Positions 28,471 to 36,408 of a stretch of 64,000 bases of DNA are shown here, piece after piece. Each line of letters opens with the position of its first letter. Within the stretch, counting starts at the first letter, position 1. Position numbers and translations under genes: made by a program. Below the pieces are notes generated by a model. The model searched no databases, was not told the DNA's origin, and saw nothing but the letters and a program-made list of their open reading frames with translations. This DNA is from Streptomyces sp. 130. GTDB taxonomy: Bacteria > Actinomycetota > Actinomycetes > Streptomycetales > Streptomycetaceae. The stretch lies in contig NZ_VJNO01000030.1 of assembly GCF_007096885.1 (NCBI RefSeq), forward strand, positions 23,358 to 87,357. Direction: 5' to 3'.

Positions 28471-31400
28471 ATGTCCCGCCCCACCACCACGCGCCGCAGA
28501 CGCCGGTTCACCGCCGCCGTCCTCGCGGCCGGGCTGACCGGCTCGCTGATGAGCCTGTCGGCGCTGCCCGCGCAAGCCGCCGACGTGCCGCACCCCTTGG
28601 GCACGGCCGTCCCGGACGCGCCCAAGAAGGCCCTGGCCTCCCAGCGCGACAAGCTGGGCGCCCACGACCGTACGCTGCTCCAGAAGGCCGAGAGCAAGAA
28701 GGCCAGGACGGTCACCGTCCTGCTGGCCACCGGCGAGGGCGACACCGAGGCGCTGCGCGAGAAGGTCGCGGACCTCGGCGGCCAGGTCGCCAGGGCCGAC
28801 GACAAGCTGGGCTATGTCCGCGCGACCGTGCCCACCGGCAAGGTCACCGCGCTCGCCGCGCTCGCCTCGGTCCGGGCCGTCGACCTCAACGAGACGTACA
28901 AGATCCCCGACCCGTCGCCGGTCACCACCGAGGACCGGAAGAAGGGCGGGAAGGGCGGCGGCCACGACGGTCCCACCCCGCCGGAGGGTCCCGGCCGCAC
29001 CACCCCGGCCGACAACCCGTACCTGCCGGTGGCCGAGACGGGGGCGACCGGCTTCACCGCCGACCACCGCACCTGGGACGGGCGGGGCGTCACCGTCGGC
29101 ATCCTGGACACCGGTGTCGACCTGGCCCACCCGGCGCTGCGCACCACCACGACCGGGCAGCCGAAGATCAAGGACTGGGTCACCGCGACCGACCCGGTGA
29201 CCGACAGCGACCCGACGTGGCTGGAGATGCGGCTGAAGGTCACCGCGAAGGACGGCACCTTCCGCTACGGCGGGGTCGACTACAAGGCGCCCGACGGCGA
29301 CTACGAGTTCCAGCTCTTCTCCGAGGCGGACACCTGGGGCGGCGAGCTGGGCGGGGACCTCAACCGGGACGGTGACACCAGGGACAAGTTCGGTGTCCTG
29401 TACCGCGAGGCGGACCACCGGGTGTGGGTCGACGCGAACCTCGACCAGGCCTTCGGCGACGCCGACGTGGTGGAGCCGTACGCGAAGTCCGGCACGTGGG
29501 CCGCGTTCGGCGAGGACGACCCCGCGACGGCCGTCGCCGAGTCCATGCCGTTCACCGTGGAGTACCGCGACGACGTGGACCTGTCCGCGCGGGGCGGCAC
29601 GAGCGCCGGCAAGAAGGCCGACTTCGTCAGCATCGGCATCGTCTCCGGCGCCCACGCCACCCATGTCGCCGGCATCACCGCCGGCCACGGGCTGTTCGGC
29701 GGGAAGATGGACGGCGCCGCCCCCGGCGCCCGCATCGTCTCCGAGCGCGTCTGCCTCTTCGCCGCCGGCTGCACCTCGTACGCCCTCACCGAGGGCATGA
29801 TCGACGTCGTCGTGGACAAGGGCGCCGACGTCGTCAACCTCTCGATCGGCGGGCTGCCCGCGCTCAACGACGGCGCCAGCGTCCGCTCGGTCCTCTACAA
29901 CCGGCTGATCGACGAGTACGGCGTGCACATCGTCTCGTCGGCCGGCAACGACGGTCCGGGCATGAACACCGTCTCCGACCCGGCGGTCGCCGACCAGGTC
30001 ATCGCGGTGGGCGCCTCCGTCAGCAAGGACACCTGGTGGGCGGATTACGGCTCCGAGGTGAAGGACCGGCAGTCGCTGTTCCCGTTCTCCGCGCGCGGTC
30101 CGCGTGAGGACGGCGGGATGAAGCCGGAGATCGTCGCCCCGGGCGCCGCCGTCTCCTCCATCCCGACCTGGATGCCCGGCGAGGGCGTCCCCCAGGCCGG
30201 TTACGAACTCCCCCCGGGCTACGGCATGTTCAACGGTACGTCGATGGCCTCGCCGCAGGCCGCCGGTGCCGTCGCCGTCCTGCTCTCCGCCGCGTCCGCC
30301 TCGCACGTGAAGGTGTCGCCGGCCGGGATGCGGTCCGCGCTGACCAGCTCGGCGACGTACCTGCCGGAGCAGCCCGCGTACGCGCAGGGCGCCGGCCTCG
30401 TCTCCGTACCGGCGGCGTGGAAGCTGCTGGCGAAGGGCATGAAGCCGACGGCGTACTCCGCGAAGGCGCCGGTCTGCGGTGCCCTCGCCGGGATGCTGGC
30501 CGCGCCCGGGTCGGGCACCGGCATCTACAACCGCTGCTCCCCCGAGGACGGCGGGCAGCCGCTCCACCGCCCGAAGAACTACACGGTGGAGCTCACCCGG
30601 ACCGGCTCCGGCAGCCGTGAGGCCCGCCTCTCCTGGCTCGGGAACGACGGTACGTTCAGCGCCCCGCGCTCGGTGAAGCTGGACCGGGGCAAGGCGACCG
30701 GCATCACCGTCCGCGCCCAGGCCAAGTCCGCCGGCGCCCACTCGGCGCTGCTGCGGGTGGACGACCCGGCCACGCCCGGCGTCGACCGGCTGGTCCCGGT
30801 CACCGTCGTGGCCGCCGCCGACCCGGCGAAGCCGTCGTACGCGGTGTCCACCGCGGGCACCGTCGACCGCAACGCCACCCGCTCCTTCTTCGTCTCCGTG
30901 CCCAAGGGCGCGGCGGCGCTGAAGGTGGACCTGTCCGGCGTAGCCGAGGACAGCCAGACCCGGTTCCTGGCGGTCGACCCGCAGGGCATGCCGGTCGAGG
31001 ACACCGCCGTGAGCCGCTGCTACACCCACTTCTCGGACGAGAAGGACTGCGCCTCCGGCTCGCGCACGTACGAGCAGCCGATGCCCGGCGTCTGGGAGTT
31101 CGAGGTGGAGGCGCGCCGCACCTCGCCCGCGCTCGGCAACCCGTACCGGCTGACCGCCACCGTGCAGGGCGCCACGCTCGACCCGGCGTCCTCGGTGATC
31201 GACCAGGCGGGGCTGCACGCGGCGTCCGAGAAGAGCTTCACGGCCGTCAACCGGTTCGCGCCGGTGACCGCGCACGCGGTGGGCGGCGCCCTCGGCGCGC
31301 TCTCCGAGGCGCACCCGACCGTCGCCGACCAGGACATGACCGGCAAGCAGGTCACGGTCCCCCGGGACGCGACGCGCTTCGAGGTGTCGATGGGCAACGC

Positions 31401-32757
31401 CTCCGACCCGGACGCGGACCTGGACCTGTACCTGGTCGCGCAGTCGGGGGCGCTCGTCGCCTCCTCCACCAACGGCGGCTCCCGCGAGTCGATCGTGGTG
31501 GACGAGCCGGATCCCGGCTACTACCTGCTGTTCATCGCGGGTACGGACGTGCCGTCGGGCAGCACCGAGTTCGACATCCAGGACACGATGTTCTCCTCGT
31601 CGCTCGGCTCGGTGACCGTGGACCAGGACGAGCCGGTGCGGCTCGCCTCGGGCCGGTCGACGAAGGTCAGCGGGCGTCTGGTCGCCGACACCCGGCCGCC
31701 CGCGGGCCGCCGTCTGGTGGGCCGGTTCTCGCTGGCGAGCGACACCGGCGCCACGCTGGGCAGCGCCGACGTGCTGATCGGCGAGGTGTCCACCCCGCAC
31801 GCGGAGATCACCTCCTCGTTCGGTCCGGTCCTCGCCTTCAGCCTGGACGACCAGGGCCGCGTGGCCGGGTCGAAGCAGGTCTCCGGCCACGGCCGGCCGA
31901 TGCGCTGGGACGCGGAGAACGGCATGACCCTGCTCGACGACGCCGGCGCCCGCGACGGCCACGTCCTCAGCCAGAGCCGGTCCAAGGGGTACGCCACCGG
32001 TCAGCTGACGCTCGCCGAGGGCACCCGGGCGGGGCTCTGGGACGCGGACGGCAAGCTCACCACGCTGCCGCTGCCCGACTGGGAGTCCTACCGCTTCGCG
32101 CGCGGCTTCGCCGTCAACGACTCGGGTACGGTCGTCGGCAACGCCACGGGCAACGTCACCGACCCGGCCACGGGACGCTCCGTCGAGGTGAACGAGGGCT
32201 TCGTGTGGAGCGCCGAGGACGGCATGCGCAAGCTGCCGCATCTCACGGACGCCCGCGGCCTGACCGAGCCGGTCGCCATCAACGACGCCGGTGTGGTGGT
32301 CGGCCACTCCGCCAAGGACGGCCGGCGCCGCGCCGTCGAGTGGGACGCCGACGGGAAGATCACCGACCTCGGCACCCTGCCGGGCATGGCCGACAGCTAC
32401 GCCCAGGGCATCAACGCCTCCGGCACGGTGGTCGGCTCCAGCGGTGACGACGCGTTCGTCCTGAAGCCCGGCGGCACGATGACCCGGCTGCCCGACTTCG
32501 GCTTCGACGCGCAGGCGCTCGCGGTGAACGACGCCGGCTGGATCGTGGGCACGGCGGAGACCGCGCCGGACTCGGAGACCGCGGTCGTCTGGGACCCCCA
32601 GGGGCGTATGTACGAGCTGTCGGCGATGACCGGCTCCTCGCGCTTCGTTCCGCTGGAGGGCATCAGCGTCAACAACCGCGGCGAGGTGGCGTACTACGCC
32701 ATGGACCGGGAGGGCGGGGGCTCGACGAAGGTGGTCGTGGCCCAGCTGCCTTCCTGA
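28471..32757 (+). CDS. Large secreted S8 serine protease 3 with C-terminal HAF repeats
   Basis: A 1428-residue exported protease. Twin arginine-rich MSRPTTTRRRRR precedes a signal core cleaved near 37 (AQAAD). Triad: Asp213 (GILDTGVDLAHP), His395 (GAHATHVAG) and Ser591 (NGTSMASPQAAG). The Asp-His spacing of 182 residues, against about 32-55 usually, reflects a large insertion as in tripeptidyl-peptidase II-like enzymes. After beta-sandwich domains, HAF-type repeats fill about 1110-1425 (AVNDSGTVVGNA, AINDAGVVVGHS, GINASGTVVGSS, AVNDAGWIVGTA), probably a propeller. Start ATG 28471 gives an intact signal peptide. Strong terminator downstream. Confidence 0.9.
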   Translation: MSRPTTTRRRRRFTAAVLAAGLTGSLMSLSALPAQAADVPHPLGTAVPDAPKKALASQRDKLGAHDRTLLQKAESKKARTVTVLLATGEGDTEALREKVADLGGQVARADDKLGYVRATVPTGKVTALAALASVRAVDLNETYKIPDPSPVTTEDRKKGGKGGGHDGPTPPEGPGRTTPADNPYLPVAETGATGFTADHRTWDGRGVTVGILDTGVDLAHPALRTTTTGQPKIKDWVTATDPVTDSDPTWLEMRLKVTAKDGTFRYGGVDYKAPDGDYEFQLFSEADTWGGELGGDLNRDGDTRDKFGVLYREADHRVWVDANLDQAFGDADVVEPYAKSGTWAAFGEDDPATAVAESMPFTVEYRDDVDLSARGGTSAGKKADFVSIGIVSGAHATHVAGITAGHGLFGGKMDGAAPGARIVSERVCLFAAGCTSYALTEGMIDVVVDKGADVVNLSIGGLPALNDGASVRSVLYNRLIDEYGVHIVSSAGNDGPGMNTVSDPAVADQVIAVGASVSKDTWWADYGSEVKDRQSLFPFSARGPREDGGMKPEIVAPGAAVSSIPTWMPGEGVPQAGYELPPGYGMFNGTSMASPQAAGAVAVLLSAASASHVKVSPAGMRSALTSSATYLPEQPAYAQGAGLVSVPAAWKLLAKGMKPTAYSAKAPVCGALAGMLAAPGSGTGIYNRCSPEDGGQPLHRPKNYTVELTRTGSGSREARLSWLGNDGTFSAPRSVKLDRGKATGITVRAQAKSAGAHSALLRVDDPATPGVDRLVPVTVVAAADPAKPSYAVSTAGTVDRNATRSFFVSVPKGAAALKVDLSGVAEDSQTRFLAVDPQGMPVEDTAVSRCYTHFSDEKDCASGSRTYEQPMPGVWEFEVEARRTSPALGNPYRLTATVQGATLDPASSVIDQAGLHAASEKSFTAVNRFAPVTAHAVGGALGALSEAHPTVADQDMTGKQVTVPRDATRFEVSMGNASDPDADLDLYLVAQSGALVASSTNGGSRESIVVDEPDPGYYLLFIAGTDVPSGSTEFDIQDTMFSSSLGSVTVDQDEPVRLASGRSTKVSGRLVADTRPPAGRRLVGRFSLASDTGATLGSADVLIGEVSTPHAEITSSFGPVLAFSLDDQGRVAGSKQVSGHGRPMRWDAENGMTLLDDAGARDGHVLSQSRSKGYATGQLTLAEGTRAGLWDADGKLTTLPLPDWESYRFARGFAVNDSGTVVGNATGNVTDPATGRSVEVNEGFVWSAEDGMRKLPHLTDARGLTEPVAINDAGVVVGHSAKDGRRRAVEWDADGKITDLGTLPGMADSYAQGINASGTVVGSSGDDAFVLKPGGTMTRLPDFGFDAQALAVNDAGWIVGTAETAPDSETAVVWDPQGRMYELSAMTGSSRFVPLEGISVNNRGEVAYYAMDREGGGSTKVVVAQLPS

Positions 32758-32765
32758 TCGCGTGA

Positions 32766-32811
32766 CCGGCCCCTCCCCGCCGCCGGAAGCCCGGTGGCGG
32801 GGAGGGGCCGG
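32766..32811 (+). terminator. Terminator of protease 3
   Basis: A perfect 16-bp stem (CCGGCCCCTCCCCGCC and its complement) with a 14-nt loop starts 9 bp after the stop codon. Confidence 0.8.
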
Positions 32812-32820
32812 CCCGCGCTC

Positions 32821-32878
32821 GGGCCTGTCCGGCGGATCTTCGCGGACCGGCGACGCCCGGCACGCACCGGACAGGCCC
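32821..32878 (-). terminator. GGGCCTGTCCGG terminator of the HTH gene
   Basis: Perfect 12-bp arms GGGCCTGTCCGG and CCGGACAGGCCC flank 34 nt that contain a smaller CCGG hairpin. The stem abuts the stop codon of the HTH gene. Confidence 0.6.
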
Positions 32879-33129
32879 TACCCGGAGACCGGCGCGTCCT
32901 GGCCGGGTAGGCGGTCCGGTTCGCCCGCCGCCTCCCAGCGCAGCAGGTCCCCCGGCTGGCAGTCGAGCGCTTCGCAGAGCGCGGCGAGCGTCGCGAAGCG
33001 CACGGCCTTCGCCCGGCCGTTCTTGAGGACCGCCAGGTTGGCCGGGGTGATGCCGACCCGTTCGGCGAGCTCGCCCACGGACATCTTCCGCCGGGCGAGC
33101 ATCACGTCGATGTCCACGACGATCGGCAT
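32878..33129 (-). CDS. Small XRE/Cro-type HTH regulator (YozG-like)
   Basis: An 83-residue protein with one HTH: MPIVVDIDVMLARRKMSVG, then ELAERVGITPANLAVLKNGRAKAVRF and LAALCEALDCQPGDLL. These are hallmarks of the small YozG/Cro-C1 family found with DUF2975 proteins. Its ATG overlaps the stop of the DUF2975 gene (TGATG), so the pair is translationally coupled. It probably represses its own operon through the palindromes upstream of the DUF2975 gene. Confidence 0.9.
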   Translation of the reverse strand: MPIVVDIDVMLARRKMSVGELAERVGITPANLAVLKNGRAKAVRFATLAALCEALDCQPGDLLRWEAAGEPDRLPGQDAPVSG

Positions 33130-33623
33130 CAGATCACCTCGTCCAGCTCGGCCTGCATCCGCGTCGCCTGGACGTCGCGGGCGACCGCCTGGGCGAGCAG
33201 CGTGCGCAGCACGAGCACGACGAGCGCGACGCCGAACACCGCCAGGCCGACCACGCCGATCAACAGGACGACGCCCGGCGCGACGGCCTCGCCCGGCGCC
33301 AGGACTGCCCCGAGCGTCCAGAGCAGGAGCGCGGCACCGGCGAAGGCGCCGGTCACCACGTCCACGTACCGGAAGGCGGGGCTGGAGAACACCGTTCCCC
33401 GGCGGGCCATCGCGGCCAGTCGCCAGACGCACACCAGCACGGTCTCGGCGCAGCCGATGCCCAGGACGACAATCAGCGCGACCGGGACCCGGGGCAGTTC
33501 CCCGTCGCCTGTGCTCCCCGGGTCGCGGAAGAGCAGGACCAGCATCAGCACCTGCAGGAACAGGGCCCCGGCGAGCAGCGCCACGATCACGCAACGCAGC
33601 GCGACGTCGGTCAGTTTTCCCAT
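33129..33623 (-). CDS. DUF2975 membrane protein
   Basis: A 164-residue protein with four predicted membrane helices (about 10-30, 44-66, 84-104, 114-138) and a short amphipathic tail RTLLAQAVARDVQATRMQAELDEVI. ATG 33623 (MGKLTDVAL) follows GGGAGG with ideal spacing; the upstream TTG is less likely. DUF2975 proteins pair with YozG-like regulators, as B. subtilis YoaS-YozG. Function unknown; a signalling or antitoxin-like role is speculation. Confidence 0.85.
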   Translation of the reverse strand: MGKLTDVALRCVIVALLAGALFLQVLMLVLLFRDPGSTGDGELPRVPVALIVVLGIGCAETVLVCVWRLAAMARRGTVFSSPAFRYVDVVTGAFAGAALLLWTLGAVLAPGEAVAPGVVLLIGVVGLAVFGVALVVLVLRTLLAQAVARDVQATRMQAELDEVI

Positions 33624-33640
33624 CAACGCCTCCCTCAACC

Positions 33641-33677
33641 TATCGAGAAGCGATCCTAATCTATCGTTTCTCGATAG
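33641..33677. promoter_or_regulatory. TATCGAGAA inverted-repeat operator
   Basis: TATCGAGAA (33641-33649) and its complement TTCTCGATA (33668-33676) flank 18 bp. The right half also forms CTATCG-TTTCT-CGATAG (33661-33677). The block is unusually AT-rich and sits directly upstream of the DUF2975/HTH operon, so it is the likely operator of that HTH protein. Confidence 0.65.
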
Positions 33678-33742
33678 CCAAGCGGGGGCACGGCGGGCGT
33701 TCGTGAAAGGCGGAACGGCGGCCGTACGGGTAGACAGGTCGC

Positions 33743-34216
33743 ATGCAGACCTTCCTCCCCTTTCCCGGCTTCACCGAGTCGGCCGCCGTCCTGGACGCCA
33801 GGCGGCTCGGCAAGCAGCGGGTGGAGGCCCTGCAGGTGTTCCGCGGCCTGACCGTGCCGGGTTACGGCTGGCGCAGGCACCCGGCGGTCCGGATGTGGGC
33901 GGGGTACGAGGAAGCGCTCGTCCGGTACGGCCTCGACATGTGCGCGCTCTGGACGGCCGGGGGGCGCGCCGACACCTGCGCCGGCACCCTCGTCCACGAC
34001 TTCCGGGCCCACACGGGCGGCGCGCCGGTCCGCCCGCAGCCCGAACTGGCGGCGGAGGGTGAGCTGCCGCCGTGGCTGGGCGACCCGGAATTCCACCGGA
34101 GCCACCAGTCGGCGCTGCTCCGCAAGGACCCGGAGCACTACCGGGACCGGTTCCCCGGCGTGCCGGACGACCTGCCGTACGTGTGGCCGGCGTCGGACCG
34201 GCCCCGGATGCACTGA
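33743..34216 (+). CDS. MSMEG_6728 family / pyrimidine-dimer DNA glycosylase-like protein
   Basis: A 157-residue protein starting MQTFLPFPGFTESAAVLDARRLGKQRVEA, the conserved N-terminus of the MSMEG_6728 group. It is related to T4 endonuclease V-type glycosylases, where an N-terminal residue and an Arg/Glu helix form the active site. The C-terminal WLGDPEFHRSHQSALLRKDPEHYRDRF-type segment is also typical. The family is linked to pyrimidine-dimer repair, but activity is not shown for most members. ATG 33743 is 20 bp after a start-like purine tract and no better start exists. Confidence 0.85.
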   Translation: MQTFLPFPGFTESAAVLDARRLGKQRVEALQVFRGLTVPGYGWRRHPAVRMWAGYEEALVRYGLDMCALWTAGGRADTCAGTLVHDFRAHTGGAPVRPQPELAAEGELPPWLGDPEFHRSHQSALLRKDPEHYRDRFPGVPDDLPYVWPASDRPRMH

Positions 34217-34248
34217 TCACGAACGTCCTGGACCCGCGGCGCGCGGCC

Positions 34249-35661
34249 TCAGCCGGTCGGGCCGAAGCGGCGCAGGTAGCCGTCGAGCCCGTCCGGCGTG
34301 GTCCCGGCCCATCCGATGTACCCGTCCGGCCGTACGAGGAAGAGCCCGGTGCCGTACGCGCCGGGGGCGCTCCCGCTCACCACCCGTGCCACGGGTCCGC
34401 CCGCGCCGCCGGGTGCGCCGGTCCCCAGCGCGAGCAGCGTCCAGTGCGGGCCCCGGAAGGCGTCGAAGAGCCGCACGCCGTCCACGGTCGCGTCCGGGGC
34501 GCGGTCGCCGGCCCGGGGCGCGCCCTCCGGCACCGCGTCCCGGGTCTCCTCGGTGAGCGACGACTCCCGGTATCCGAGGCCCAGCTGGCGGGTCGCGCCG
34601 CCTCGGCGGACCTCGCCCCGGTGGACGCCGGTGGACAGGTCGAGCATCTGGGCGGCGACCGGGCGCCGTTCCTCCTCGTAGCTGTCCAGGAGCGCGGCCG
34701 GGGCGCCGCCGGCCAGCACCGCGGCCAGCTTCCAGCCCAGGTTGTAGGCGTCCTGGACGCTGGTGTTCAGGCCCTGCCCGCCCGCCGGGGAGTGCACGTG
34801 CGCGGCGTCCCCGGCGAGCAGGACCCGGCCCGACCGGAAGCGGTCGGCCAGGGCGGCGCGGGGGCGGAAGTCGGAGGCCCAGCGCACCTCGGTCACGGCC
34901 TCGGCGGGGATGTGCGAGCGCGCGGCGAGGACCTCGCGGACGCCGTCCGGGGTGAGGTCGACGTCGGTCCCTTCCGGGAAGCGGGCGGTCAGCTGGAAGT
35001 CCTCGGTGCCGGCCAGCGGGCAGACGGCGAGGAAGTCGGCGCCGTCGCGCGGCGGGAAGATGTGCCAGTTGTCGCGGTCCAGGCCGGTGATGCGGACGTC
35101 CGCGACGAGGGTCGGATTCGGGTCGACGGTCTCGCCGGTCATCCCGATGCCCAGCGCGCGCCGCACCGCGGACCGGCCGCCGTCGGCGGCGACCAGATAC
35201 CGGCCGCGCACCGCAGTGCCGTCGGCGAGGCGGGCGGTGACGCCCTCGGCGTCCTGCGTGAGACCGGCGGCCTCGCGGCCGAAGGCGATCTCGCCGCCCA
35301 GCTCCGCCAGCCGCTCCGCCAGGATCTCCTGGGTGCGCCACTGCGGCACCATCCAGGGCTTGTCGTACGGCGAGTCCTCGCTCGGCTCGACCGGGTCGAA
35401 CATGTGGTGCTCGCCGAGCCGTTCACCGTCGCGCCAGACCATGCCGACCGGGTAGGTGCCGCCCGCCGCGTGGATCGCGTCGATGACCCCGAGGTCGTCG
35501 AAGACCTCCATGGTGCGGGGCTGGAGGCCCTTGCCCCGGGAGCCCGGGAACAGCGCCTGCCCGCGTTCCAGGACGAGCGCGTCCACGCCGCGCCGGGCCA
35601 GGTCCACCGCGAGGGCGAGACCGGTGGGGCCGGCGCCGACGATCAGGACATCCGTGTCCAT
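34249..35661 (-). CDS. FAD-dependent aromatic monooxygenase (class A)
   Basis: A 470-residue flavin hydroxylase. It shows the Rossmann motif VGAGPTGLALAVDLARRG (8-25), the DG motif around Asp160-Gly161 (AADGGRSAVRRALG) and the FAD-ribityl motif LLAGDAAHVHSPAGGQGLN (282-299). It resembles polyketide hydroxylases and antibiotic-inactivating enzymes such as rifampicin or tetracycline monooxygenases; the substrate is not predictable. It is divergent from a TetR gene, and its ATG is only 12 bp from a TTAAC-N3-GTTAA operator. Ligand-inducible detoxification is the best guess. Confidence 0.9.
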   Translation of the reverse strand: MDTDVLIVGAGPTGLALAVDLARRGVDALVLERGQALFPGSRGKGLQPRTMEVFDDLGVIDAIHAAGGTYPVGMVWRDGERLGEHHMFDPVEPSEDSPYDKPWMVPQWRTQEILAERLAELGGEIAFGREAAGLTQDAEGVTARLADGTAVRGRYLVAADGGRSAVRRALGIGMTGETVDPNPTLVADVRITGLDRDNWHIFPPRDGADFLAVCPLAGTEDFQLTARFPEGTDVDLTPDGVREVLAARSHIPAEAVTEVRWASDFRPRAALADRFRSGRVLLAGDAAHVHSPAGGQGLNTSVQDAYNLGWKLAAVLAGGAPAALLDSYEEERRPVAAQMLDLSTGVHRGEVRRGGATRQLGLGYRESSLTEETRDAVPEGAPRAGDRAPDATVDGVRLFDAFRGPHWTLLALGTGAPGGAGGPVARVVSGSAPGAYGTGLFLVRPDGYIGWAGTTPDGLDGYLRRFGPTG

Positions 35662-35672
35662 GACGATTCTCC

Positions 35673-35723
35673 TTAACGCTGTTAAGTGCTCGGTGGGTCC
35701 GAGGATGTCCTTAACGGCGTTAA
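35673..35723. promoter_or_regulatory. Two TTAAC-N3-GTTAA operators in a divergent promoter
   Basis: Perfect palindromes at 35673-35685 (TTAACGCTGTTAA) and 35711-35723 (TTAACGGCGTTAA) have centres 38 bp apart. One lies 12 bp before the monooxygenase ATG and one 11 bp before the TetR GTG. They are typical TetR-family operators. Confidence 0.85.
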
Positions 35724-35733
35724 ACTGTCAAGC

Positions 35734-36384
35734 GTGGATACCGGACGACGCGCCCCCCTCGACCGCCGACGGGTCGCGGACACGGCGTTGACGCTGCTGA
35801 ACGAGGTGGGCCTGGACGGGCTGACCCTGCGCGCCATCGCGAGGGAGCTCGACGTCAAGGCGCCCGCCCTGTACTGGCACTTCAAGGACAAGCAGGCGCT
35901 GCTGGACGAGATGGCGACCGAGATGTACCGGCGGATGGTCGCCGATGCCCCCCTCGACCCCGCCGACACCTGGCGGGAGCGGCTGCGGAAGACCAACCAC
36001 GCCCTGCGGACCTCGCTGCTCGGCTACCGGGACGGCGCCAAGGTGTTCAGCGGTTCACGCTTCACGGGCGGGGTGCACGCCGAGCAGATGGAGGAGAGCC
36101 TGCGACTGCTCACCGCCGCCGGCTTCACCCTGGCCCAGGCGGTGCGGGCGGCCACGGCGACGTACATGTTCACGCTCGGCTCGGTCATCGAGCAGCAGGG
36201 CGCCGAACCCCTGCCCGGGCAGCGCCGGGAGGGGTTCGACGTCGCCGAGCGGGCACGGATGCTGGCCGCCTACCCGCTGACCGCCGCGGCGGGCGCGGAG
36301 ATCTTCGCGGACTACGAGCGGCATTACGCGGAAGCGCTCGACCTGGTGATCGCGGGCGTCGCGGCGGCCTACGGCGTCGAGTGA
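35734..36384 (+). CDS. TetR family repressor (TetR_C type)
   Basis: A 216-residue regulator starting at GTG 35734 (VDTGRRAPLDRRRVADTAL). The TetR HTH is at about 15-55 with LTLRAIARELDVKAPALYWHFKDKQALLDEM, the signature of the class with a TetR C-terminal domain. The ligand domain follows (AEQMEESLRLLTAAGF, YMFTLGSVIEQQ). An in-frame ATG at 35686 would place the operator inside the coding region, so the GTG is preferred. The mRNA would be leaderless or nearly so. It likely represses both genes of the pair. Confidence 0.9.
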   Translation: MDTGRRAPLDRRRVADTALTLLNEVGLDGLTLRAIARELDVKAPALYWHFKDKQALLDEMATEMYRRMVADAPLDPADTWRERLRKTNHALRTSLLGYRDGAKVFSGSRFTGGVHAEQMEESLRLLTAAGFTLAQAVRAATATYMFTLGSVIEQQGAEPLPGQRREGFDVAERARMLAAYPLTAAAGAEIFADYERHYAEALDLVIAGVAAAYGVE

Positions 36385-36403
36385 CGGGGCGCGCCGCGCC
36401 CCG
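36385..36403. terminator. Convergent terminator after tetR
   Basis: CGGGGCGCG-C-CGCGCCCCG is a near-perfect palindrome filling most of the 24-bp gap between convergent genes. Confidence 0.5.
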
Positions 36404-36408
36404 GGTCG

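Noticed and set aside
28267..32307. 1346-codon minus-strand frame opposite protease 3
   Set aside because: Shadow of the plus-strand protease, with no recognisable fold and Arg/Gly/Val-rich composition.
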